Shown: piece by piece, positions 30,846-42,948 of the stretch
How positions within the stretch are numbered: the first letter of the stretch is position 1
Layout of the letters: every line of letters begins with the position of its first letter
NCBI GenBank assembly: GCA_032622095.1
Contig: CP136069.1
Coordinates: forward strand, 49,214,760-49,278,759
Source of the DNA: Siphonodentalium dalli
Taxonomy: Eukaryota; Mollusca; Scaphopoda; Gadilida; Siphonodentaliidae
Reading direction: 5' to 3'
Length of the DNA: 64,000 nucleotides
Notes under the pieces: model-generated
The model's database searches: none
Told to the model about the DNA's origin: nothing
Seen by the model: the letters and a program-made list of their open reading frames with translations, nothing else
Translations under genes and position numbers: made by a program

Positions 30846-32770
30846 GTATGTATATCGACTGTATATGTGGAGATCAGGTGAGTATACAGACTGTGTTTGG
30901 AAATCAGGTGAGTATTCCGACTGGGTGTGGAGTTGAGGTATGTATATCGACTGTATGTGTGGAGATCAGGTGAGTATACCGACTGTGTGTGTGGAGATCA
31001 GGTGAGTATTCCGACTGGGTGTAGAGTTCAGATGTTTATATCGACTGTATATATGGAGATCAGGTATGTATACCGACTGTATGTGTGGAGATCAGGTGAG
31101 TATACCGACTGGGTGTGGAGTTCAGGTATGTATATCGACTGTATATTTGGAGATCAGGTGAGTATACCGACTGTATGTGTGGAGATCAGGTGAGTATACC
31201 GACTGGGTGTGGATATCAGGTATGTATACCGACTGTATGTGTGGAGATCAGGTGAGTATACCGACTGTGTGGAGATCAGGTGAGTATACCGACTGTATGT
31301 GTGGAGATCAGGTGAGTATACCGACTGGGTGTGGAGTTCAGGTATGTATATCGACTGTATATATGGAGATCAGGTGAGTATACCGAGTGTATGTGTGGAG
31401 ATCAGGTGAGTATACCGACTGGGTGTGGAGATCTGGTATGTATACCGACTGTATGTGTGGATATCAGGTGAGTATACCGACTGTATATATGGATATCAGG
31501 TGAGTTTTCCGACTGGGTGTGGAGTTCAAATATGTATATCGACTGTATATATGGAGATCAGGTATGTATACCGACTGTATGTGTGGAGATCAGGTGAGTA
31601 TACCGACTGGGTGTGGAGTTCAGGTATGTATATCGACTGTATACATGGATATCAGGTGAGTATACCGACTGTATGTGTGGATATCAGGTGAGTATACCGA
31701 CTGTATATATGGAGATCAGGTGAGTATACCGACTGTATGTGTGGAGATCAGGTATGTATACCGACTGTATGTGTGGATATCAGGTGAGTATACCGAATGG
31801 GTATGGAGATCAGGTGAGTATACCGACTGTATGTGTGGAGATCATGTGAATATACCGAATGGGTATGGAGATCAGGTGAGTATACCGACTGTATGTGTGG
31901 ATATCAGGTGATAATACATACTGTTTGTGAAGATCAGGTGAGTATACAGGCTCTGTGTGGATATCAGGTGAGTATTCCGACTGTGTGTGGATATCAGGTG
32001 TGTACATGCACACAGACTGTGTGTGGAGCTCAGGTATGTATACCGACATGGTATGGAGTTCAGGTATGTATACCGACTGTATGTGTGGAGATCAGGTGAG
32101 TATACCGACTGTATGTGGATATCAGTTGTGAATACCGACATAGGTGTTAAGTTCATGTGTGTGTACCGACATGGTGTGGAGTTCAGGTATGTATACCGAC
32201 TGTATGTGTGGAGATCAGGTGAGTATACCGACTGTATGTGGATATCAGTTGTGAATACCGACATGGTGTTAAGTTCATGTGTGTATACATACATGGTGTG
32301 GAGTTCAGGTATTATACCGACTGTATGTGTGGAGATCAGGTGAGTTTTCAGACTGTGGGTGGAGTTCAGGAGTGTACCGACTGGGTGTGAAGTTCAAGTA
32401 AGAATACATGTTGTGTGTGGAGTTCGTGTGTGTATACTAACATGGTCTGGAGTTCAGATGTGAATACCGACATGGTGTGGAGTTCACGAATGAACATGTA
32501 TACCGACATGGTGTGTAGTTCAGGTATGTATATCGACATGTTGGGGTTAGGCTGTGTGTACCGACATGGTGTGGAGTCCATGTGTGTATAACGACATGAT
32601 GTGGAGTTCATGAATAAACATGTATATCGAAATGGTGTGGAGTTCAGGTATGTATATCGACATGGTGTGGGGTTAGGTTGTGTAAACCGGCATGGTGTGG
32701 AGTTCAGGTATGTATACCGACACGGTGTGGAGTTCTGGTGTGAATATTGAATCCGTGTGTGGTGTGTAGT
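30825..32770 (+). repeat. Minisatellite built from the exon/intron junction, about 58 units of 32-33 bp
   Basis: Units such as CCGACTGTATGTGTGGAGAT followed by CAGGTGAGTATA repeat from the end of the CTLD 2 exon for about 1.9 kb. Variants carry GTGTGGAGTTCAGGTATGTA, that is the exon end plus its donor. Most units include CAG|GTGAGT or CAG|GTATGT. Right-hand units are more diverged. Open frames through it are repeats of a short Tyr/Cys/Gly-containing peptide. Confidence 0.95.
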
Positions 32771-34450
32771 ATTCACTTATACTGATCATACTTGCAAACA
32801 GCCACTATTAGTCGTAGTTTGTTCGGACAGTGCATCAACCTTTTTTTTGAATTTACGATACCGAATTCGTTTGCAAGAAAATAGTTATGTTCAAACGTTT
32901 TGCCACTCGTGGTAAGTTGATGTGTTTCTGTTTGCCTTGAATATTTAGCACTTTGCTATGTTGCTATCAGGCCATATTTAGTATATATAAACTCGATGAT
33001 TGCACGCAAAGTTCGATTTCCCAAACTTGGCTTCGAGAAACCATAATCGTAACTACGTAAATGGAAAAACTGATTGAAAGAACACAAATGCTGGTGACGT
33101 AGTACCCTGCCTACCATATTTCGTATCAGTAGTAGTTCATTCTACGAAAGGTGTCCATTATAAAGTCAATTTAAAGTCAATGCATATTTAACGCGCTAGT
33201 TAAAGTGACATAATTCACTAGTGAAATTATCGTTTATATTCAGGGTAAATCACACATATGAATGTAATAAAAACAATATAACGACCGTGTCCTTATTTGT
33301 ATTATTAGTAACTCTCCAATAACGAGAGTTTGCATATTAAAACCATTGTTGTGTGTACAATACTGTTACAGTTGAATTGCTGATAAAAGTTCATTTAGTC
33401 CATGTTTAATCAAAACCTCACGGTTTACTGGAAAAGGCCATATCATTGAAACATAATCGGCAAATAATATTCAGACTAAAATATTTGAACTTACTATCTA
33501 ACGATTAGCGATATTTGTTTAAAATTCACCGTAACAGTTTTGTTGACATAATAATGGTTTCAACACGAGGGAGTTTCTTTATTGGATAACTATCAGTATT
33601 GGATATTAGAACATTATATATATGTCTCCATGTTCTTCTCAGCGGTGATGTATCTTCAGAATGTTATAATTGCGTTTTGCACATTTACCCACTGGGGGGC
33701 CTAATTGGGTCCCTATAATTTGAGGTCTCAGCATACTGAGCGAGTTGAAAATGTTAAAATACCAACAAAACACCAACAAGCGGAGTTCCTGTTTTAACCC
33801 TTCACGACGGGAGCAGCTCTGTTGCAGCCAGAGGCGGACTGGCCGATCGGGAGACCGGGAAAATTCCCGATGGGCCGAAGGCTGTGGGGGGGGGGGGGTA
33901 TATGTGGTTGGGCCGCAAATGAAACCGACGTGGGCCGCCACATGTGTTGTTTAACCATCCTAATTGGCTAATCGTAATTTTGTCATTAAATGAACTTGTT
34001 AGCATCATATACATGTAACACCACGTAAAGGCCCCGCTAATCTCGAGATTTTAACGGTAACTCCCAGCTCACACACCCCTCCCAGACTCTCTCCCAATTG
34101 AAATTTCCAACACAATAGGAACGCTTCAGTTGAGGCCTGTCTAGATGCTAGGTTAGCGATTTTCTTGTATAGTTAGACCGCTAGATGTTACAATTTTTCA
34201 GGTACAAATATCTTAATGGTCTCATACCGGGAATATAGAAAACCATGGTTTATGAATATATAGGATATTAGGCCAGAGCACTGAGGTGCAAATGGAATTA
34301 TGCAAAAACATGTATTTGGTCTGATTCTGATTCAAGGGGGGGGGGGGGTGCAGTTGGAATTTCCCAAGGTTGACACCCCTGATAAACAGATTCTGATTCA
34401 AGGGGGGGGGTGTAGATGGGCTGGTATTATATTCATTTCCCGGGCCGGTT
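32771..34450. other. Intronic sequence, G-runs and no gene
   Basis: AT-rich DNA with a poly-G run at about 33,888-33,898 and two at about 34,337-34,410 embedded in short duplicated text (GATTCTGATTCAAGGGGG). No credible coding exon is present. Confidence 0.5.
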
Positions 34451-34457
34451 TTTTTGG

Positions 34458-34636
34458 CAGTGCATTATCTTGTATATGCGAATCGCCCATATGGAACATC
34501 ATGCACATATAAGACAATGCACTGTCTTACAAGTCAATGTAAATACTCTTAGGCCAATGCATTGTATTATGTATGCGAGGCGCCCTATATATATGCATGG
34601 GCGACTACCATAATATGTAAGAGATCGCATTGGCAC
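34458..34636. repeat. Two palindromic AATGCATT...GCGAG modules
   Basis: Imperfect hairpins at about 34458-34520 and 34552-34636 are followed by CACAGGGTTTCACAACATTT and AAGCTCCAGTC. The sequence and flank match the family at 21,172-21,433. Confidence 0.7.
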
Positions 34637-34756
34637 AGGGTTTCACAACATTTCAGGAAGCTCCAGTCGTGGAAGGTTAATATCCTGACTCCATGTTATC
34701 TGTGTATATGTGCATGTTGAAATTATATTTATATTATGATGTGTTGTCATACATAG

Positions 34757-34835
34757 GTAATACAATCACGTGGACAGACTGGGCACCCGGTGGACAAGAG
34801 GCGACATCATCTTATGCCATATCTGTGTCTTCAGT
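34757..34835 (+). CDS. CTLD 2, second exon (phase 1 to 2)
   Basis: Acceptor TCATACATAG, donor TCAGT|GTAAGT. The 79-base exon encodes ITWTDWAPGGQEATSSYAIS, the W-x-x-W-x-P-G long loop. The usual EPN or QPD triplet is replaced (APG then GQE), so calcium-dependent sugar binding of the classical type is unlikely (inference). Confidence 0.8.
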
Positions 34836-35642
34836 GTAAGTATCAGTCTATGTAATACTTTCACCATAGTAAAGTGGTATTAAGAATAAACATCGTCATA
34901 CATAATTATAAGAAAACGAGATCGCAATAACGTAACGATGGTTGTATTGACGTCATCAGATGAACCAGGAGATCAATTCGCTATTTCGTTTATATTATTT
35001 ACGAATCTACAAATATCGTTAGACAATTGAGGATACATATATTATTGAGGATCTACATGTATTATGATGCTTGGATTTCTATTGGCGAGAAGAATTGACA
35101 CTTTCCGACGATTGTGGAACTTCCAATAGGCATTTTGTATGTATAGTGTCCGTTCCTGTATTCGAACGGAACACTCGAGTAGATAGAGAATACATTAATA
35201 ATTTATAAGTCGTTTCTCGTCGTTTCCGCGATTCTGAAAGGACATGCCTGCTTCATTTAGACACCCCTCTCGTACTCTCCCACTCTCGCCGCATATACAT
35301 GATTGTATAATGGCTGGCATGATGTTTCGCATCATTCCATATTAGTTACAGAACGATTTCGCCCCCCGCCCCTTCATAATATATGTATCCTCAATTGTCC
35401 CACGAACCAACTTCAAAGACATTTAGTCCTATCCTCCTGGCCAATACGGTAGACATGCAATGGATGTTTAAATGGTCCAGGCACGTTTCATATAATTATA
35501 CTAACATGTATACATAAGATCATTGTCGTTGCATTGTGACCTATCAACGCAGTGAGAATAAACAACGTAGTTATACAGGCATGCATAATGTAAGTGCATA
35601 TCTGGTAATATATTATATATTTGATTTTTGTATCACATGCAG

Positions 35643-35707
35643 GTATGGAAACTATAAGTGGAAAACCAAAATTCGCACGGAGAAATATGGATATATCTGC
35701 CAAATAG
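35643..35707 (+). CDS. CTLD 2, third exon (phase 2 to 1)
   Basis: Acceptor ATCACATGCAG, donor ATAG|GTGAGA. It encodes YGNYKWKTKIRTEKYGYICQ, the final strand with the closing Cys. The phase matches both neighbours. Confidence 0.8.
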
Positions 35708-36506
35708 GTGAGATTAAGCGGCAAACGATGTGAACATACACTCGTTGCTTTTGTGCGAGTCGAAGGTTTTCCGATACTTATAAATAGTGAACCCATGGGA
35801 CACAAAAGAACGTTCATTGTCAGTATATTCTTGATGTGGGAGCTTGATGTGTCCAGTCACTACCAGTCAGAACGAACTGAGATGTTTCACATGCTACACA
35901 GAGAAGGAATTAAATTAACGCATATGAACAACCTACTTGATGGCATCCCGAATGCTCCTAACAAACAAAATGTGAAACTGTTCAAAATAGTCCAGCATTT
36001 TATCGCGGAGACTAAACGCTTCTAGTTTTCGCCTCAGCATAGCATGCACACTCGGCATTGGCAACCCCCCCCCCCCCCACCAATTATTCTCACTCTCACC
36101 CTTCCTCAATAATTTTTTACAATCTTCCATCATCATCTTTCCCATTCACCACATGCAGCTGTAAATAAGTTACTTATTGTGCCACGGTGTTAAACAAATT
36201 GTTTGTATCAATGTATACCGGAGAGGGGCTCATTTAGTTTTGTAACTTGTGCCCCAATCCATTTTGTATTATACTACAAATAAAATATGTTTAAAAAAAA
36301 CAAAACGTGGGAGCTAATACGTAAGAAGTTATACACAACTCAAATGTACTCATAATCCGTAAATACATGTACATGTAGTTCTATCAGCGACGTGGCTTGA
36401 CGATCATCGTTGGGGTGGGGTGTCCACGTTGTAATGTTCAACTGATCCCCCGCCTTTTCCAACATGTACCTCCAACTTCCCGACTGTTGGAAATTGCAAA
36501 CTTTAC

Positions 36507-36683
36507 ACCCAGAAAAGGGCGGAAATGTCTAATTACTATTATACCCAGAAAAGGGCGGAAATGTCTAATGACTATTATACCCAGTAAAGGGCGGAAATGT
36601 CTTATGACTATTATACCCAGTAAAGGGCGGAAATGTCTAATGAATATTATACGCAGTAAAGGGCGGAAATGTCTAATGACTAT
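36507..36683. repeat. 36-bp tandem repeat, about five copies
   Basis: The unit ACCCAG(A/T)AAAGGGCGGAAA followed by TGTCTAATGACTATTAT repeats five times. The unit length is a multiple of three, so both strands stay open, but the peptide is a simple repeat. Confidence 0.92.
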
Positions 36684-36759
36684 ATTTGAGTCCCAAAATT
36701 CTACCGGAAATAGGAAAATATTTTGGTAGACTTTTGGCATAAAACAGCAAAGTTCACAC

Positions 36760-36990
36760 TAAGTATCATTCTACAAACATAGCCAAAAATTTCAAACAAA
36801 TTGACCGAGCCACTCTATATAAAACATCGTCTGAACTAAGCTCAATTGCAAATAGTTACTTCTAGATTCGGGACTGCATTCAATTAATATAAGGAATGAT
36901 GGTGGGCTAGTTTTCAATTTGAATATAATATTTGTGAACAAAAAAACTATGTTTTAACAAGATAATTCTCTATTTTATCACCCAACCAGA
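36760..36990 (+). repeat. Dispersed intronic repeat family, copy A
   Basis: Shared text includes TTGACCGAGCCACTC, AACATCGTCTGAACT, TTCTAGATTCGGGACTGCAT and TTTATCACCCAACCAGAGTG. Further copies are at 37,860-38,190 and 47,250-47,590, all in the lectin introns and in the same orientation. Confidence 0.7.
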
Positions 36991-37150
36991 GTGTCAATTT
37001 TCGGGCTGAAATATCCAACTCGTGCGTGTCAGGCCTTACATTTAAAATCGTTGAACGTTTTGGCTAAAGTTGGGGGGGGGGTTGAGACACCCCAAAAACC
37101 CACCTGCCGCCACGTCCCTGGGTTATACCAAATATATATTTGTGTTTCAG

Positions 37151-37411
37151 CAAATTCCAGCTGTTCATTGCACGTGGTCCCAAGTGGATTCGCGTATTGC
37201 GAGGTTTACAACTCTACTGCTTACATTTCGGTCACAACAAGGTTAGAGTGGGACGCAGCTAATGAGTCGTGCACGAACATGGCGGCGGGCGCTAGCCTGG
37301 CAATAATTAGCGGCGCCGATATCAAGTCATCGATTTTACGCAGAATCCTCAAGTTCCTACCTTATTTTTATATTGACGGGGAAGGTGTGGACACATGGCT
37401 GTGGGCCTCAG
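37151..37411 (+). CDS. CTLD 3, first exon (phase 1 to 1)
   Basis: Acceptor TTTGTGTTTCAG, donor CCTCAG|GTTTGT. It encodes CSLHVVPSGFAYCEV, RLEWDAANESCTNMAAGASL (helix 1 with its Cys), AIISGADIKSSILRRIL (strand and helix 2) and a W-L-W strand. The 261-base length is the same as CTLD 2 exon 1. Confidence 0.82.
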
Positions 37412-37859
37412 GTTTGTAAACATGAATGATTCTCACCAGTTTAAGGACTTAAAGATTAACACGAGTATGATAAGAAGGTTTAGGGAATAAATACACTATA
37501 TATATTTACGTAAAAAATGTCCCCTCCGATGTTACAGTTATAAACCTACTATTGGTACGTGCTGTTCTCGTATTCGTACCTCACATCCAATTTCAGCCGC
37601 ACGAATATATATATACGCTAGTTTATCGCCGATTGTTGCGTCCCGAATCGCTAAGTAAATATTTACAATTGAGCGTGGTTTGGACGATGTTTTTTTCTAT
37701 GCAGTGGTACTATCGATTTGCTTGATATTATCGGCGATATTAGTATATTCTTGATGTGGGAGCTAATTCCTCAAGTTGGCATATATAGCGCCTCTAAACT
37801 AACTTATCATTTTCTCACATCGGAACAATTCCATACTATGTCTTCAAAGCAGTTGTACA

Positions 37860-38190
37860 TGTATGGGTGCGTGGAACTGATATGTTAGTACCCAGGAGCT
37901 ATGCCAACTTGATAGATGAGCATTCTACTAACATGAATCGCCGAACATCTCAAACAAATGGACGCTATCACTCCATAGAAAACATCGTCTGAACTGCAAT
38001 AAATTGTAAATATTTATTTCTCGATTCGGACAGAACTGCATGTCAACGGGAAACTAAAGAAAAACTATTTCGCAATCGAGAGTCACTGCATTTAATTAAT
38101 ATATCAGAATGGCGGTATGTGTGTTGTCAATTTTGATATAATTTTGTAAAAATAACTACTTTTAGCAAGATTATATTTGATCACCGTACC
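37860..38190 (+). repeat. Dispersed intronic repeat family, copy B
   Basis: Contains GGTGCGTGGAACTGATATG, GCATTCTACTAACA, CTCGATTCGG, GCAATCGAGAGTCACTGCAT and TTAATTAATAT, aligned over some 300 bases with copies A and C. Confidence 0.75.
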
Positions 38191-39266
38191 GGAATGATTC
38201 ACATCACGTTAGGATTTGGTCGTTTCTTGAACATATCTGAACACATCCCACCAACGAATCTAAATCATTCAACTCTTGTGTATATTTTGTTCTGGCTGTC
38301 GTCCGATTGTATTACGTGAACACCCCTCCAAATTAATGATCCAATCACCTAAATTACAACTTTTACAACTGCATATATGGGCGAATCCATCCAGCACAGA
38401 CAGGCGTAAAGCATCACACAATACACAAGTCACAAACAAATAAAGCCTCATTTCGCCCCCGGTGTATACTAATGTAGATTATATCCTATGGGAGCTGGGA
38501 GTTTTATTTATAGAAATATGTTTTTTTTTGGGGACGCATTAAAAGAGTTGTAGTGCGACCCCGATTCGAGTCCGGTAAAAGGTGTAGTTGTTATGTCAAT
38601 AATGTTGTTTCAATACGACCTATTGGTGTTTACTGCTTCGCTGATCTGGTCGATGGGGATATCTGGCAGGCCAACACGTTTCAGGTTTCACGCGATGCGA
38701 GTTATTTTAGGAAAGTTGTAGTAAGGCTTATCTGGCCGTGTCGAATTGAGCTTTCGCGATGGGATGTCTGGCAGGACAACACATTTCGGATTTGTTCGCG
38801 GACATGTATACGCGGATGTCTCATTGCTGCATGTAACCTTTATAACCGCGCTAATTGCTTTCGATGTTTATAGGTGTGAACAATGGCTGGGCCACTCTTG
38901 AAGATTTTATGGCTGGAACACAATGCGTAATATAACAGCTAACGTTGCTGATGAAGTATGAGACATAGTTCAGTTTGAATGGAGACTAAATGTTTTGCGG
39001 AGTATCGGGTGTGTGTTTGATCCGATTAGTAGACATTTGATCCACACTTAGAGGCTTCCGGTATGGTGAATGAGAAACCTGCAGTAATAAGCTGTAAGTT
39101 TTGTAATAATTTGAAGGATTAGTTGTTTTAACGGAATTCTGAGGCGGTGCATTCATGAAACCAATATATTTTATATTGTAATTTATATTTATGCCTAATA
39201 ATATGATCTTAAGGGCGTTACCATTTCTGATTATGGTTTTCTTGTATATTCTGACATACATTTCAG

Positions 39267-39419
39267 GAGATGTTATGCCCGAGAGCCTGACACCGTCGCT
39301 TCCAACAGATGGCGTTGCTCTCAGCTTCAGTATAGATGGCGAATGCACACACCAACCAAATGGATCATTAACTGCAACAGACTGGCGAACATACCTGGGA
39401 AATTACATATGTGCGCGAG
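39267..39419 (+). CDS. CTLD 3, fused second and third exon (phase 1 to 1)
   Basis: Acceptor ACATTTCAG, donor GCGAG|GTCCGT (weak +5). At 153 bases it equals exon 2 plus exon 3 of the other domains (about 144), as if the intron had been lost here. It encodes the second half: LPTDGVALSFSIDGECTHQ then TDWRTYLGNYICARG, with the closing I-C strand. Phases on both sides fit the neighbours. There is no W-x-x-x-x-P loop, so this is a divergent CTLD. Confidence 0.75.
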
Positions 39420-39570
39420 GTCCGTAGATATGTCAGTACTACTAGATTGTGAATATATAAATATCAGAAATGAACCGCGGTTTCAATGTGGTCGTTGGAT
39501 CATGAAATGGAGTTCGCAGATCAAGTCCAACAACTGCGTCGAATCTGCATTGTATGACTTATATAAAGGC

Positions 39571-39678
39571 TCTACAACGAGTCCCCATTTTATAGATAAA
39601 TTTACAAAAGTTCGACCCAGGCCTAATTTACTGGACGAGTTTAATAAATTTCGCTATAAAATGGGGACGAGTTGTAGA
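39571..39678. repeat. Hairpin with 34-bp arms
   Basis: TCTACAACGAGTCCCCATTT at 39571 pairs with its inverse near 39645-39678; two mismatches. A 40-base loop holds CGACCCAGGCCT. Non-coding. Confidence 0.8.
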
Positions 39679-39719
39679 TTTTATTTATTATTTGGTCCAA
39701 AACCTCCATAAAACACACT

Positions 39720-40845
39720 TACATCATTAAACGGGAGGTTAAACTAACAACGGCTTCTATAAAGCCTGCGGTGACTTTTGGCGTAACTTTGCATTGTTTT
39801 CCCGGCTAGAGAAATAGTTCCAGACAGATAAGACACTTTGGGGCGATTCCTTTCATTATGCTCGGCTACAATGGGTAAAATATCCTTGGCAAAAATGAAT
39901 GGAATTATTTCTGATGACCGGAGTAATCTAAAAATAGCATAGTTACAACTGCAAACTATACATATTTTTTTATTCGGAAAATTTGACAAAACTCACACTG
40001 GGCGTGTCGAACAGACGAAGACTTAAGTAAACGAGCATAAATATTTGATTTTGCTAACCGGAAGTCACGTGACAACATCTCCAAAATATATACCCGCGAT
40101 CTTGAAAAATCACTGACGGATATAGAAAACATATGACGTAATTCACCACCCTTAGGTATAAGCACCCTTGGTGGTTGCTATCAATCACAGACACCGATTC
40201 TTCTCCATTGAATGTCTTCGTTGGTGGGCTGTGGATCTTTGAATATCTCTAAACGGACAAGGCTCATTGATCCAGCTTCCAAAGTATAACTACGCATTTT
40301 AGAATGAGGTATAAGATAGGTTGACACATACACGAAATATTGATATTCCGACTTCATATGCTCTGAAAAATACTGAGAAAAAAACGCTCTTTATTTGCAC
40401 CATATCAGGAATAGACTAACACGGAACGCTCTTTTCTGTCCCTTGTAATGCAATTGGCTGTTTAATTAATTTTGTTTTTGGGACCCTAACATATTGTTCA
40501 AAGTTATATTTTGTATGACTTAAATTCATCTGTCTGGGACATAAGATGCTCGTAGAAAGGTAGTTCCAAGTATTTATCGACATATTTCGATATCGGGAAA
40601 AAAATCAAAAGCAACAATTAATTGGTTATTTTGGAGCGTAAACCGCAATACGGCTTTAATAAGCGATCAACGATGTTTGTTGGCAAATCACCGTAACGGT
40701 TTTACTTACAAAACAATGCTATCAAGACTCAAAATTATTGTAGAGCTATCAATGATTTATATAAGAGCAAGATCTATTTATTTATCGATTTTCATCTTGG
40801 TGGTGATGTTTTTACAACCTTTTACAATGTTTGCAAATTTATCAA
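39720..40845. other. Intronic sequence with an AACGCTCTTT pair
   Basis: No supported gene. AACGCTCTTT copies at 40383-40392 and 40424-40433 share spacing and intervening CCATATCAGG with those at 27.3 kb. Confidence 0.5.
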
Positions 40846-41288
40846 ATGTGAGCCTTCATATGCATGTATATGTATCCTGGTTCTTTGTATCCACCAGAGT
40901 GAAGAAATCGAGCATGTGTAACCGATGACAAATCTACGGTGGCTGATTTGCGACATGCACACAACATATATTATCTCGAGATCTCGACATAATTATCTCG
41001 AGATCTCGAGATAATATCTTGAGATCTCGACATATTATCTCGAGATCTCGAGATATGATCTCGAGATCTCGACTTAATTATCTCGAGATCTCGAGATAAT
41101 AACTCGAGATCTCGACATATTATCTCGATATCTCGAGATATGATCTCGAGATCTCGACTTAATTATCTCGAGATCTCGACATACCATGCATATTTAAACA
41201 TCTAATGTAGTGGCAATGTGACAACAAGTAACAAGAAGTAACGCGAGCAAGTCGCTCTCTGTCTCTCACTCAAACTGTCTAATCTTCT

Positions 41289-41326
<38 letters not shown>

Positions 41327-41821
41327 GTTCTTTCGTGAGTCCCGGTACATACAAATCGACTTGGTTCAAATCCGGGAATCTCGATTGATACTCTGGGACT
41401 CGGGTCTCGGTCCCTCCACCTCTCTCACTCTCTCTCTGTCTCTATCTCTCTCTCTCACTCTCTCTCTCTCTCACCCTGTCCGTCTGTCTCCCTCGCTCCA
41501 ATGGACTTATTCTCGACTGATAATCTGGGACTGTGTCTCTGTCTCTTTCCCACTCTATATCCCTCTGTCTGTATGTATGTATGTCTGTCTGTCCCTCCCT
41601 CCGGGTTATTCTCAATCGGACTCGGGTCTATCTCTCTCTCTCTATCCATCTGTCTGTATGTATGTCTGTCTCTCTCTCATTCGCTCATTAACTCCTGCTC
41701 TTATATATATATATATATGCATGGTATGTGAGCCTTTATATGCATGTATATGTATCCTGGTTCTTTGTATCCACCAGAGTGAAGAAATCGAGCATGTGTA
41801 ACCGATGACAAATCTACGGTG
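40846..41821 (+). repeat. 95-bp direct duplication flanking the left half of the foldback element
   Basis: ATGTGAGCCTT(C/T)ATATGCATG through AATCTACGGTG occurs at 40846-40940 and again at 41726-41821 with one or two changes. The second copy lies inside the foldback element. Confidence 0.85.
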
Positions 41822-42413
41822 AGAAAAACAAAAACAAAAACAAAAACAAATATATACAATAGGTCTTAAAGGTGTTACCATTTATTTCAACCCAACTATA
41901 TATATATATATATATATATATAAACTTAGGCGCACAAACTACATGATAAATTAATGGGAATATTGCAGATTTGAATTCATATAGTACCCGTCTATCAGAA
42001 TCGGTGCGACTAATTTGTATATGTTAGTCATTTAAGGTCGTATTGACCCTTTCCGCCGGACCCATATACTCCAATATTATTGCGATGTATAGGGTATTCT
42101 GTCTGTTTTAGGCGCACAAACTACTGGATAAATTATATGGGTCCGGCGGAAAGAGTCCCAGATTATCAATCGAGAATAAGCCGGATTCGATTCCCGGATT
42201 TGAACCAAGTCGATTGGAGCGAGGGAGACAGACAAACAGAGTCAGAGTGAGGGAGAGAGAGAGAGAGAGTGGGAGAGAGAGAGAGTGAGAGAGATGGATG
42301 AGAGGGAGAGACAGAGACCCGAGTCACAGATTATCAATCGAGATTCTCGGATTTGAACCAAGTCGATTTGTATATACCGGGACTCATGAAAGAACGAGAG
42401 AGAGCGGGAGATT

Positions 42414-42464
<51 letters not shown>

Positions 42465-42948
42465 GAGACAGACAGAGAGTTTGAGTGAGAGACAGAGAGC
42501 GACTTGCTCGCGTTCCATCTTGTTTGTTGTCACATTGCCACTACATCAGATGTTTAAATATGCATGTTATGTCGAGATCTCGAGATATTATCTCGAGATC
42601 TCGAGATAATTAAGTCGAGATCTCGAGATAATAATTATGTCGAGATCTCGAGATAATTAAGTCGAGATCTCGAGATAATATGTCGAGATCTCGAGATAAT
42701 ATCTCGAGATCTCGAGATAATTAAGTCGAAATCTCGAGTTATTATCTCGAGATCTCGAGATAATTAAGTCGAGATCTCGAGATATTATCTCGTGATCTCG
42801 AGATAATTAAGTCAAGATCTCGAGATAATATCTCGAGATCTCGAGATGATATGTCGAGATCTCGAGATATTATCTCGAGATCTCGAGATAATTATGTCGA
42901 GATCTCGAGATAATATATGTTGTGTGCATGTCGCAAATCAGCCACCGT
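40933..42948. mobile_element. Foldback element with CTCGAGATCTCGAG palindrome arrays and mirrored microsatellites
   Basis: The ends ACGGTGGCTGATTTGCGACA and its inverse at 42,948 are terminal inverted repeats. Next come arrays of CTCGAGATCTCGAGATAAT (about 40,972-41,185 and 42,572-42,912), then mirrored CT and GA microsatellites (41,290-41,480 and 42,240-42,500) and an inverted copy of CACATTGCCACTACAT (about 41,205 / 42,530). The whole 2.0 kb is therefore a giant imperfect palindrome. No transposase is visible. Confidence 0.85.

Noticed and set aside
30927-32776. Many frames with repeating Tyr/Cys/Gly peptides
   Set aside because: They follow the minisatellite unit and are open on both strands. 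No start or splice support as a separate gene.
36507-36683. 36-bp repeats as a CRISPR array
   Set aside because: Direct tandem copies with no spacers; a simple minisatellite.
38874-38926. Candidate CTLD exon (after TTTATAG) encoding a W-A-T-L-E-D-F segment
   Set aside because: It would end in phase 0, which does not join to the next CTLD exon (phase 1), and the fused exon at 39,267 already supplies the domain half.
40972-42912. Palindrome arrays as a CRISPR array
   Set aside because: Units are immediately adjacent palindromes without unique spacers, in eukaryotic DNA, with no cas gene.
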